Of a stretch of DNA of 8,905 nucleotides, positions 1-4,937 are shown one piece after another. Source of the stretch: SKVR01 sp037441525. Its GTDB lineage: Bacteria > Bacteroidota > Bacteroidia > Bacteroidales > UBA7960. Below the pieces are notes generated by a model. It ran no database searches. It was not told where the DNA came from and saw only the letters and a program-made list of their open reading frames with translations. Location of the stretch: positions 1 through 8,905 of the forward strand of contig JBBISA010000088.1 of NCBI GenBank assembly GCA_037441525.1, given 5' to 3'. Made by a program: the position numbers and the translations under genes. How positions within the stretch are numbered: position 1 is the first letter of the stretch; each line of letters opens with the position of its first letter.

Positions 1-312
1 AAAACAAGTTATAATAACACTTCTAGTCATGTGGCAAGATGTAAATATCCTGGATATATTTTTTTACTTTTAGCCCATAAATCGCTCTTTGAAAACTGTC
101 ACCAGTCGCGGCAGCACTGTGTTGGATGAGTTTGGTAGAGTTTATCCCGCTAATGCGGGGAACAGCCGCATGGGAGTTAAGTCACGCTATTTTTGCGGGA
201 ACCCCCGCCTGGGCCGCTTTTTAAGCCTCGTCCCGCTAGTCCAAAGCCTTATTATTTATGATTTCATTTGTATTACTATTTGTTGGTGGAATAATAATGA
301 GCTATTTATTTA
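1..312. other. Gene-poor left flank with no convincing CDS
   Basis: The only open frame of any length (89-313, plus, 74 codons) begins with TTG, has no Shine-Dalgarno sequence, and gives a peptide with no domain I recognise. Its second half is low-complexity and hydrophobic, and I do not accept it as a gene. The stretch from about 100 to 245 is clearly more GC-rich than its AT-rich surroundings and contains two perfect hairpins, listed separately. An 18-bp word at 229-246 (CGTCCCGCTAGTCCAAAG) recurs in inverted form at 3575-3592 with few changes. This ties the flank to the repeat family described below. I read it as degraded dispersed-repeat DNA. Confidence 0.5.
145..208. repeat. Two GC-rich hairpins with interchangeable stems
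   Basis: The first hairpin is CCCGC-TAAT-GCGGG at 146-159, with a possible extra wobble pair. The second is GCGGG-AACC-CCCGC at 195-208. Both stems are perfect five-base GC stems with four-base loops. The arms have the same sequence in swapped order, so the two elements could also pair with each other. The word CCCGCTA occurs here at 146-152 and again at 232-238 and 1904-1910. No U-tract follows either hairpin, so they are not standard terminators. The function is unknown. Confidence 0.45.
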
Positions 313-473
313 GTTTAACCCCGCCCTATAAAAACATAAATTGTAAGCATTTCTGATTACAATTTGTAGTTTTTCTTATTCGATTTGTCGTTCTAATAAT
401 ATTATTATCAATAACTTATACTGATGTTTTTTTAATGACGGTCATTAGAAAAACCGGCTAAAGACAAATTTGG
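313..473 (+). repeat. Direct repeat, copy A (161 bp)
   Basis: This copy aligns without gaps to 1539-1699 at a constant offset of 1226 bp. By my hand count about 121 of 161 positions are identical. The left end (GTTTAACCCCGCC) is identical, and the last 43 bases (431-473) differ at one position. The middle is diverged, especially around 393-402 and 423-432. The right end contains a perfect odd-centred palindrome, TAATGAC-G-GTCATTA, at 433-447. Read from 449 in frame it would encode KNRLKTNLA and a stop, preceded by an in-frame TAG. Together with copy B it brackets the toxin-antitoxin operon. Confidence 0.8.
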
Positions 474-477
474 CATG

Positions 478-504
478 AAAAAGCCCGGCAAAACCGGGCT
501 TTTT
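478..504 (-). terminator. Rho-independent terminator of the toxin-antitoxin operon
   Basis: AAAAAGCCCGG (478-488), loop CAAAA (489-493) and CCGGGCTTTTT (494-504) form a perfect 11-bp stem with a GC core. A and T runs lie on the two sides, so it could work in both directions. The toxin stop codon overlaps the stem by one base, which makes this the natural end of the minus-strand operon. Confidence 0.85.
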
Positions 505-830
505 TATGGAATAAGTTTAGTAAGTTCCAGAATTTCTTTATCGGTAAGGTTTTCAATTTGCGATTTGTCGTAAATGGTGAGAAGGTAAAGAGTACCGTCC
601 TTAAAAACAAGATGGGTAATAACCCTTGCCCCACCGCTTTTACTTTTGCCCTTACTGGCAATGGCAAGGCGTATTTTGTAGCAGTTATAGCCAATAGAAG
701 TGCCTTTTTCGGGTTCTTCCTTTAGTTCTTTTATGAGTTCCTGAATTTCCTTTTTGAGCGATGGAAATTTTTTCATCAGGCGTTTGGCCTGGCGTTCAAA
801 AACCGATATGGTTTTAACATTAAAGCTCAT
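504..830 (-). CDS. RelE/ParE-family type II toxin
   Basis: This 108-residue protein begins MSFNVKTISVFERQAKRLMK. The family is recognisable from the N-terminal strand and basic helix pair (FERQAKRLMKKFPSLKKEI, residues 11-29), the segment NCYKIRLAIASKGKSKSGG (49-67), then a strand rich in I, V and L, and the ending LLTIYDKSQIENLTDKEI (83-100). Family members are usually ribosome-dependent mRNA endonucleases, but some ParE-type relatives poison gyrase, and I cannot tell which applies here. A longer frame starting at 869 lies entirely inside the antitoxin gene, so I chose the ATG at 830. That start overlaps the antitoxin stop by 11 bases, giving the translational coupling typical of these pairs. 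The gene is last in the operon and runs into the terminator at 478-504. Confidence 0.85.
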   Translation of the reverse strand: MSFNVKTISVFERQAKRLMKKFPSLKKEIQELIKELKEEPEKGTSIGYNCYKIRLAIASKGKSKSGGARVITHLVFKDGTLYLLTIYDKSQIENLTDKEILELTKLIP

Positions 831-1041
831 TGAGGAAATCTTCAGCGTTACGGGCTTGTGTTTTGCCATCTTTAATCAGCTTCATTTCTTCAACCGCTTC
901 GGCCAGCTCGGTCATGAACAGTTTTTTGTTCCTTAAACGCTCCAGTTCATCAAGGTCTTTTTGTATCTGCTTCCATTCTTTCATGGGAAGCTGTACGGCG
1001 CTTTTGTGCCCTTTTTTATCTGTGATATATTGTAAATTCAT
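820..1041 (-). CDS. Antitoxin of the RelE/ParE-type pair
   Basis: This small acidic protein has 73 residues. The N-terminus (MNLQYITDKKGHKSAVQLPMKEWKQ) resembles the Phd/YefM-like antitoxins that start with Q-Y-I-x-D-x-x-G and a short V-x-L-P-x-x-E-W strand, the DNA-binding and dimerisation half. The C-terminus is a charged helix ending in EDFLNEL, as expected for the segment that wraps and blocks the toxin. The start is 11 bases after the XRE stop, with no Shine-Dalgarno sequence but an AT-rich leader. The stop overlaps the toxin start. It is assigned as antitoxin from position, size and partner. The exact antitoxin family is less certain than the role. Confidence 0.8.
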   Translation of the reverse strand: MNLQYITDKKGHKSAVQLPMKEWKQIQKDLDELERLRNKKLFMTELAEAVEEMKLIKDGKTQARNAEDFLNEL

Positions 1042-1052
1042 AACTTTAGTTT

Positions 1053-1388
1053 TTATTTTGTTGCGTAGGCCTGTCCGGTTTTTAAATCCCGTAAAGCCAT
1101 GTCAATCATACGGAATATAAAAGATTTGTTTTCGTCTGAAAGAGTGGCAATATCCTCAAGCCTCTTTAAAGTGGTCCTGTCCAGTTTAATATTGGTTTTC
1201 CCTACCAGGTAATCAATCGAAACCCCTAAAGTATCAGCAATCTTAACAATCACATCAATAGAGGGTGTCATAATATTGCGTTCGTACCTTCCGATAATAT
1301 CGCCTGATGTTCCGATTGCATTACCCAAAGCTGCCTGAGAAAGTTCCTTTTGCTTGCGTAAAAGCATAATATGTTCGCCAAGAGTCAT
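1053..1388 (-). CDS. XRE-family helix-turn-helix transcriptional regulator
   Basis: This 111-residue protein has an N-terminal Cro/CI-type domain at about residues 4-63. The stretch LSQAALGNAIGTSGDIIGRYERN (16-38) gives the two core helices, with a recognition helix around SGDIIGRYE, and is followed by PSIDVIVKIADTLGVSIDYLVG (42-63), the usual end of HTH_3 domains. The C-terminal part (64-111) is a charged helical tail, probably for oligomerisation. It is the first gene of the operon, and only 11 bases separate it from the antitoxin, so it is co-transcribed with the pair. It probably represses its own promoter at 1430-1461. A small palindrome between promoter and start (1404-1414) is a candidate operator. 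The operon therefore carries a separate regulator in addition to the antitoxin. Confidence 0.85.
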   Translation of the reverse strand: MTLGEHIMLLRKQKELSQAALGNAIGTSGDIIGRYERNIMTPSIDVIVKIADTLGVSIDYLVGKTNIKLDRTTLKRLEDIATLSDENKSFIFRMIDMALRDLKTGQAYATK

Positions 1389-1403
1389 ACCTAAAAGTAT
1401 TAT

Positions 1404-1414
1404 ATTAGACTAAT
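1404..1414. promoter_or_regulatory. Candidate XRE operator
   Basis: ATTAG-A-CTAAT is a perfect odd-centred palindrome between the predicted transcription start (about 1425) and the XRE start codon at 1388. A repressor bound here would block transcription. Its half-sites match part of the ATTAG/CTAAT arms at 1503-1530. The assignment rests on position and symmetry only. Confidence 0.4.
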
Positions 1415-1429
1415 TATTGCCTTTTTCTG

Positions 1430-1461
1430 CAAATATACACTACTTAAACGTACAAAACAAA
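1430..1461 (-). promoter_or_regulatory. Bacteroidota-type promoter of the XRE-antitoxin-toxin operon
   Basis: On the minus strand, TTTG (1461-1458) is followed by exactly 20 bases and then TATATTTG (1437-1430). This matches the Bacteroides primary sigma factor pattern of TTTG, 19-21 bases, TAnnTTTG. The predicted leader is about 37 bases. Confidence 0.75.
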
Positions 1462-1490
1462 ACTTTTAAATTTGGTTTGTAAAGATTAAT

Positions 1491-1542
1491 AAACCCGGAT
1501 TAGTCATTAGGAATGCAATGAACTAATGACTTAGCCGGGTTT
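1491..1542. repeat. 20-bp inverted repeat beside copy B
   Basis: The left arm at 1491-1510 (AAACCCGG then ATTAGTCATTAG) and the right arm at 1523-1542 match at 18 of 20 positions, with a 12-base loop. The inner arm words GTCATTAG and CTAATGAC are the same words that form the palindrome inside both 161-bp repeats. No clear U-tract follows. It could act as a bidirectional transcription barrier between the toxin-antitoxin operon and the region to its right, or be the folded end of a mobile repeat. Confidence 0.7.
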
Positions 1543-1699
1543 AACCCCGCCTTAGAAATACTTAATTTGCAAGTATATCTGATACAAATACTTAGTTTTT
1601 CTTTAGCGATTTGTCAAAATAGAAGGCACATAACCAATAACTTAAAACTTTAAATGTTTAATGACGGTCATTAGAAAAAACGGCTAAAGACAAATTTGG
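1539..1699 (+). repeat. Direct repeat, copy B (161 bp)
   Basis: This is the partner of copy A at 313-473: same length, same orientation, no gaps. It shares GTTTAACCCCGCC at the left end and 42 of the last 43 bases. The palindrome TAATGAC-G-GTCATTA lies at 1659-1673. The frame from 1675 reads KKRLKTNLG and a stop, preceded by an in-frame TAG at 1672-1674. The same nonapeptide and stop ends the open frame containing copy C at 3444-3478. The left end overlaps the inverted repeat by four bases. Confidence 0.8.
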
Positions 1700-1950
1700 G
1701 ATAAATTACATTTGAGACGAATAGGCAGTAAAAAAGAATTTTAAAAAATTTTTGAGTATGTAAATCCAGGATGCGGCTATTGTAATCCAACCCTTTCAGG
1801 GTTTGGCAAATGATGTTTCTCCTGATTTTATCTTAATGAATTTACCTGCTTCAGCTCAGCGCAATTTGCAATACCATTGTTTGGGTAAATCAGTATTTCT
1901 ACCCCCGCTAAACGCCGCTCAGGGGGGAGGCGGTAAGGCTATCAGGGGTA
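1700..1950. other. Gene-free stretch between repeat B and the OhrR gene
   Basis: I see no coding frame here. A short hairpin, AACCCT-TTC-AGGGTT, lies at 1789-1803. A GC-rich patch at 1900-1935 has possible TACCCC/GGGGTA pairing (1900-1905 with 1945-1950) immediately after the ohrR stop. That pairing could help terminate the minus-strand transcript, but it lacks a clean U-tract. The word CCCGCTA at 1904-1910 also occurs in the left flank, so this is probably part of the same repeat-rich DNA. Confidence 0.45.
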
Positions 1951-2403
1951 TTATTCAGCCTGTCTTCCGTTGAGGAAATCGATGATTTTTGCCAGCATCT
2001 CCTTCATTTCTAATAGTTTTTCGGGGGCGATGGGGCCTTTTACAAGGTCGGCAACCAATTTTTCGGGGATGGTGGCGGCCTGTTCCTGCAATTGTTTCCC
2101 CTTTTGTGTAAGGCCCACAACCACTACACGTTCGTCATCGCCGCTTCTGGTGCGGGTTATAAGGTTCATGGACTGCATCCTTTTTAGAAGCGGAGTTATG
2201 GTATTGGTATTGAGTATGAGCCTGCGGGCAATGTCGTTCACAGTTACCTTGTCTCTTTCCCATAATACCATCAGAACAAGGTATTGCGGATAAGTAATAC
2301 CCAGTGCATCGAGGTGGGGCTGGTACTCCCTGGTTATAAGCCGCGAAGCCGCATATACCGGGAAACACAACTGATTGTCCAACTTTAACTGGTCGTAGGC
2401 CAT
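1951..2403 (-). CDS. OhrR-type MarR-family peroxide-sensing repressor
   Basis: This 150-residue protein has the OhrR signature near the N-terminus: LDNQLCFPVYAASR (8-21) with the sensing cysteine at Cys13, then Tyr27 and Tyr38 (in EYQPHLDALGITYPQY). These match the Cys15, Tyr29 and Tyr40 that act together in Bacillus subtilis OhrR. The winged helix covers about 45-105, with LILNTNTITPLLKRM (62-76) as recognition helix region and RTRSGDDERVVVVGLT (83-98) as wing. In the family, oxidation of this Cys by organic hydroperoxides releases the repressor from DNA. There is no other obvious cysteine, so the single-Cys (mixed-disulfide) mode is more likely than the two-Cys mode. The start is 18 bases after the membrane-protein stop. 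It is the last gene of a probable operon with the peroxidase upstream, rather than next to ohr. Confidence 0.85.
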   Translation of the reverse strand: MAYDQLKLDNQLCFPVYAASRLITREYQPHLDALGITYPQYLVLMVLWERDKVTVNDIARRLILNTNTITPLLKRMQSMNLITRTRSGDDERVVVVGLTQKGKQLQEQAATIPEKLVADLVKGPIAPEKLLEMKEMLAKIIDFLNGRQAE

Positions 2404-2421
2404 GGGTTAATGATTAGAGAA

Positions 2422-2727
2422 TCAGAACCTTTTTTGCAGGTTTCTGAAATTAAACCGCGACAACATTTTCTTTTCAAACTCCCATACAAATCTAAACTGC
2501 CCCAGCAGTGCACCTATCAATAAGAAAAGTACCTGGTACACGGGGAAAATAATGAGTATGTACAAAGGAATTATTGCCAGCAAACTGGTTTCGGCAGTTA
2601 TACCTATCCATTCAAATATAAGTTTTCTCATCACAAGGGTAGTTGACCCGGTGATTGAAAAAACCAGCAAGATTACCACAAACTGGTAATTGCTGGTAAT
2701 ATTCCATTTTTGTTTTAATCTGTTCAT
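2422..2727 (-). CDS. Small two-helix membrane protein, DUF6787-like
   Basis: This protein has 101 residues from the ATG at 2727; a nine-codon extension would need a TTG start at 2754. It has a polar N-terminus (MNRLKQKWNITSNYQF), then a first membrane segment at about residues 15-33 with the motif VFSITGSTT, a second at about 49-76, and a basic cytoplasmic tail containing GQFRFVWEFEKKML (76-89). The LKQKW...SNYQ...ITGST and WEFEKKML patterns are what I associate with the Bacteroidota family DUF6787. That assignment comes from memory and was not tested by search. No function is known to me. It sits between the peroxidase gene and ohrR, which suggests co-expression in peroxide stress, but this is inference. 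Confidence 0.75.
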   Translation of the reverse strand: MNRLKQKWNITSNYQFVVILLVFSITGSTTLVMRKLIFEWIGITAETSLLAIIPLYILIIFPVYQVLFLLIGALLGQFRFVWEFEKKMLSRFNFRNLQKRF

Positions 2728-2781
2728 TGTTTTTGTATGTGTGTGGGGCTGCAAAAATAATGATACTTTGGTTTGATTTTG

Positions 2782-2808
2782 ATATTTACCAATAAACAGG
2801 TAAAATAT
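2782..2808. other. Hairpin in the peroxidase-membrane protein gap
   Basis: TTTACC (2785-2790) and GGTAAA (2799-2804) pair around an eight-base loop. Flanking ATAT sequences extend the stem across a one-base bulge. It begins just after the peroxidase stop, with no U-tract on the minus strand, so it may be a transcript-processing or stability element rather than a full terminator. Confidence 0.4.
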
Positions 2809-2813
2809 ACGGC

Positions 2814-3305
2814 TTAGTTTGCGCTATTTAGCGTTTTTTGCAGATGTTTATCTATTGCTTCCGGTTTTGTGGTGGGCGAAAACCGTTTTACAGGCTTGCC
2901 ATTTTTGTCAATAAGAAATTTGGTGAAGTTCCATTTTATGTTGCTTCCAAACCAGCCGGGCAATTCTTTTTTCAGAAGTTTAAAAACAGGATGGGCGTCT
3001 TCACCATTTACATCAACCTTCGAAAACATCTGGAAAGAAACGCCATAGTTTACCAGGCAGTTTTCTGATATCGATTTCTCATCGCCGGGCTCCTGGTTGC
3101 CAAACTGATTGCAGGGGAATCCAAGTATTACCAATCCCTTGTCGCGATATTTCCGGTTAAGTTCTTCCAATCCCTCGTATTGTGGGGTAAGGCCGCATTT
3201 GCTGGCTGTATTTACAACCAATACTGTCTTTCCGGCAAAATCACTCATTTGTATCTCTTTACCATTGATGGCTTTGGCGCTGAGGTCATAAAATTTTGTT
3301 TCCAT
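2814..3305 (-). CDS. Cys-type glutathione peroxidase (probably thioredoxin-dependent)
   Basis: This 163-residue protein has the full GPx fold signature: VNTASKCGLTPQY with peroxidatic Cys37, LGFPCNQFGNQEPG with Gln71, and IKWNFTKFLID with Trp125 and Asn126, which together complete the catalytic tetrad. Cysteine replaces selenocysteine. Cys83 in ENCLVNYGV is 46 residues after Cys37, the same spacing as yeast Gpx3 Cys36-Cys82, so a two-Cys mechanism reduced by thioredoxin is likely. It is cytoplasmic with no signal peptide. The open frame continues 27 codons upstream to 3386, but those residues are AT-rich, lie across the promoter and have no family match, so I chose the ATG at 3305. It would reduce hydrogen peroxide and lipid or organic hydroperoxides. 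It leads a probable operon ending with an OhrR-type sensor. Confidence 0.92.
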   Translation of the reverse strand: METKFYDLSAKAINGKEIQMSDFAGKTVLVVNTASKCGLTPQYEGLEELNRKYRDKGLVILGFPCNQFGNQEPGDEKSISENCLVNYGVSFQMFSKVDVNGEDAHPVFKLLKKELPGWFGSNIKWNFTKFLIDKNGKPVKRFSPTTKPEAIDKHLQKTLNSAN

Positions 3306-3331
3306 TTCAGAATAAATTAAAGGATAGTTAT

Positions 3332-3357
3332 TAAAATCGTAAAAGATAAAATCGTAA
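3332..3357. promoter_or_regulatory. 11-bp direct repeat in the peroxidase leader
   Basis: TAAAATCGTAA occurs at 3332-3342 and again at 3347-3357, a 15-bp period. The pair lies between the predicted transcription start and the peroxidase ATG at 3305. It is a possible regulator site. It does not look like the inverted TACAATT-type OhrR box, so the protein that would bind it is unknown. Confidence 0.35.
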
Positions 3358-3363
3358 GCGATA

Positions 3364-3395
3364 CAAAAGTACAAACTTTTTTTCAATTCCTACAA
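3364..3395 (-). promoter_or_regulatory. Promoter of the peroxidase operon
   Basis: On the minus strand, TTG (3395-3393), 21 bases, then TACTTTTG (3371-3364) fits the Bacteroides TTTG/TAnnTTTG pattern. The leader would be about 50 bases. Around the -33 element the minus strand reads ATTGTA-GG-AATTG, which only weakly recalls OhrR half-sites. Confidence 0.6.
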
Positions 3396-3439
3396 TGTTT
3401 GGAAATTTTTTTTGAGGGGTGATATTTTAGCTGTAATGA

Positions 3440-3637
3440 TTAACCCAAATTTGTCTTTAGACGTTTTTTCTGCTGACGCGGCAGAGGTTTCATTTTGTTC
3501 GCGGCTATAATTTTTGCAAATGTTGTTTGCCGCAATGTTTCCGGGATATTCTTAAGCTTAAAAGCAGCGTAAATCTTTGGACTAACAGGACTAAAACATC
3601 TGTACCAAAGTTGGGGAGCAGCGAAACCATTAGCCAA
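3440..3637 (-). pseudogene. Short open frame ending in repeat copy C; probable fossil
   Basis: A 65-codon frame begins with TTG directly after an in-frame TGA, with no Shine-Dalgarno sequence and only one internal ATG near the end. Its last residues, KKRLKTNLG and the stop, are the same as those encoded in one frame of repeat copy B. An internal segment, SPVSPKIY, matches the word RPASPKPY readable at 221-252 in the left flank. No domain is recognised. The sharing of sequence with non-coding repeat copies suggests a remnant of a dispersed element, or a small gene family whose other copies are broken. I consider it unlikely to be an expressed protein. Confidence 0.35.
3444..3478 (-). repeat. 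Repeat copy C: inverted partial match to A and B
   Basis: On the minus strand these 35 bases match positions 1666-1700 of copy B at 31 of 35 by my count, including an unbroken CTAAAGACAAATTTGGG. The palindrome arm seen in A and B is not kept here. A second shared word (3575-3592, minus strand) matches 229-246 of the left flank. It is about 1.75 kb from copy B and in the opposite orientation, immediately upstream of the peroxidase promoter. Confidence 0.7.
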
Positions 3638-3684
3638 TCAGACCAATTCATTTTTATCAGACAGTTTTGATTTTCAATTAGAAT

Positions 3685-3708
3685 GAAAAAACGACCGGGG
3701 AAATCGGT
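3685..3708 (-). terminator. Weak terminator after the DUF1080 gene
   Basis: On the minus strand ACCG and CGGT pair around a seven-base loop, and a run of six T follows two bases later. The hairpin begins right at the stop codon. The stem is short, so this is a modest candidate. Confidence 0.4.
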
Positions 3709-4698
3709 TTAATTCACCCCTGGCGTAATGACAATTTTGCGGAATTCGATGGGGCCATGGTCGCCCTGGAGCATGATGGGGCCAGGTTCGCCCTCGCGGC
3801 TATTGAGTGAGCCGCCTGTGATTCCGGGGATGGGGCGATTGGAGATTACTTCAATGCCATTATGCACCACGCTTACGTGCCGCCCTACCAGTGTAATTTC
3901 GAAGGTCTGCCATTCGCCGGCTTTTTTGGATGCATTCACCGCGGGTGCTATAAAACCGTAAATGCCCCCTATGGTTACATCGCTGGGTTCCATTCCAAAA
4001 CCATCTTCAATCTGTACCTCATACCTTCCGCGCAGATACACACCACTATTGCTGCCCTGCGGATAGCAGAACTCCAGGCTCAGTTTAAAATCGTTGAATT
4101 TCTCTGTGGTAACCAGATTGCCTCCAACGGCCTGGTTGGTCAAAACGCCATTAATCATTATGAATTTGTTGTTATCGGGGATAATCCACCGCGACATGTT
4201 ATCATCGAGCAGGTTTTTTGGGGTTCCCCAAACGGGTGGTTTTTCGCGGGTCAGGCTTGGGGCACGCACCCCGGTCCATTGTAGCTTGTGCCCTGAAAGT
4301 ACTTTAAATCCCGATAGTTTATCATCCTTCAACGTGAATTCGAAATAGATGTCTTCGGTATTCATCCATTGGGGCGGAATGGTAAAATAGTACTTCCTTT
4401 CTGTTGCAGAGTATTTTACCTCCGATATGGGCCGCGCGCTTCCTTCATACCCTACATAATAGCCTATGAGTTTGGAAAAGCCCGATTTTCTTATTTCGAG
4501 CCAACCGGGAAAACCAGCCGCATCCATAAGGCCATGCCTGAAAAGTCCAAGCTCGGCCAACTCTTTATCTTCAATAGATATAGTAAGATTCCATTTCCCG
4601 ATTACATCAAATTCGTTTTGTGTTGTTTTGGCCACTGTTGACCAATGGATAAGGGTGAGGAGCGAAATCAGAGCAATGGAGATTCTGATAGTCTTCAT
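3709..4698 (-). CDS. Exported DUF1080 protein (3-keto-glycoside hydrolase family)
   Basis: This 329-residue protein begins MKTIRISIALISLLTLIHWSTVAK, a clear Sec signal peptide with likely cleavage near residue 23. There is no lipobox cysteine, so it is probably periplasmic or secreted. Residues 30-150 form a beta-rich N-terminal module (GKWNLTI...GWLEI...KLIGYYVGYEG). Residues about 160-326 match the concanavalin-like DUF1080/PF06439 fold, with GSNSGVYLRGRYEVQIED (215-232) and GPIMLQGDHGPIEFRKIVI (306-324) as its best-kept motifs. Characterised relatives cleave 3-keto-disaccharides or 3-keto-glucosides after oxidation of the sugar, so a role in glycoside breakdown is likely. No oxidoreductase or transporter partner is visible in the window. 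It is monocistronic, divergent from the LiaF-like operon. Confidence 0.85.
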   Translation of the reverse strand: MKTIRISIALISLLTLIHWSTVAKTTQNEFDVIGKWNLTISIEDKELAELGLFRHGLMDAAGFPGWLEIRKSGFSKLIGYYVGYEGSARPISEVKYSATERKYYFTIPPQWMNTEDIYFEFTLKDDKLSGFKVLSGHKLQWTGVRAPSLTREKPPVWGTPKNLLDDNMSRWIIPDNNKFIMINGVLTNQAVGGNLVTTEKFNDFKLSLEFCYPQGSNSGVYLRGRYEVQIEDGFGMEPSDVTIGGIYGFIAPAVNASKKAGEWQTFEITLVGRHVSVVHNGIEVISNRPIPGITGGSLNSREGEPGPIMLQGDHGPIEFRKIVITPGVN

Positions 4699-4717
4699 AA
4701 TTTTTATTCTTTAGTGT

Positions 4718-4730
4718 GATAATTATTATC
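4718..4730. promoter_or_regulatory. 13-bp palindrome upstream of the DUF1080 gene
   Basis: GATAAT-T-ATTATC is a perfect odd-centred palindrome whose nearest end is 20 bases from the start codon at 4698. It probably lies in the leader or promoter and could be an operator. A weak -7-like TAGTTTAG lies further upstream on the minus strand. No specific regulator can be assigned. Confidence 0.35.
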
Positions 4731-4875
4731 GGGGTAAAAGTGAATTTTTTATTCAAGGGCTAAACTATAAAAAAATCGGGGGTATTCAGAAAGACTAACA
4801 CAATTTTATTGCTGAAACCATTAAACTCCACCCCATTGTTCTCATCCAAAATACTTCATTTAATCCGGTTAAAGA

Positions 4876-4907
4876 CCATTTACCGACTTTTACCAGCCAT
4901 TTACCGA
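4876..4907 (+). promoter_or_regulatory. Putative LytTR binding site (11-bp direct repeat, 21-bp period)
   Basis: CCATTTACCGA occurs at 4876-4886 and again, unchanged, at 4897-4907, so the copies lie on the same face of the helix. A third TTTACC core at 4889-4894 falls between them, giving a 10/11-bp phasing. LytTR regulators are known to bind two direct half-sites about two helical turns apart. On the minus strand TCGGTAAATG resembles the generic ACnGTTAAGT half-site at several positions. The pair lies about 30 bases upstream of the -7 element, a suitable position for activation. The operon it precedes encodes a LytTR regulator. Confidence 0.55.
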
Positions 4908-4937
4908 TTTGCAGTTTTCCGCGTTGGCAACAGATTA

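Noticed and set aside
89..313. A 74-codon open frame in the left flank
   Set aside because: It starts with TTG, has no Shine-Dalgarno sequence and no recognisable domain, and overlaps repeat-like GC-rich DNA. It is more likely chance or a fossil.
504..869. A longer version of the toxin starting at 869
   Set aside because: The extra 13 residues lie wholly inside the antitoxin gene and do not resemble the family. The ATG at 830 gives the normal 11-bp overlap.
830..1120. Plus-strand open frame opposite the antitoxin and XRE genes
   Set aside because: It is a shadow of the well-supported minus-strand genes, with no domain of its own.
313..1699. Integron cassette with attC-type sites
   Set aside because: GTTTAAC at the left of each repeat recalls an attC box, but no matching GTTRRRY partner or paired inner boxes are present, and no integrase is in view.
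313..1699. CRISPR array
   Set aside because: There are only two long, diverged repeats 1226 bp apart with genes between them. There are no short regular repeat-spacer units.
2785..2804. TTTACC hairpin as another LytTR site
   Set aside because: It is an inverted, not direct, repeat of a six-base word, without the 21-bp spacing. It is better read as a hairpin between genes.
2814..3386. A 190-residue peroxidase with an N-terminal extension
   Set aside because: The added residues cover the predicted promoter and leader repeat and have no GPx homology. The family start pattern begins at METKFYDL.
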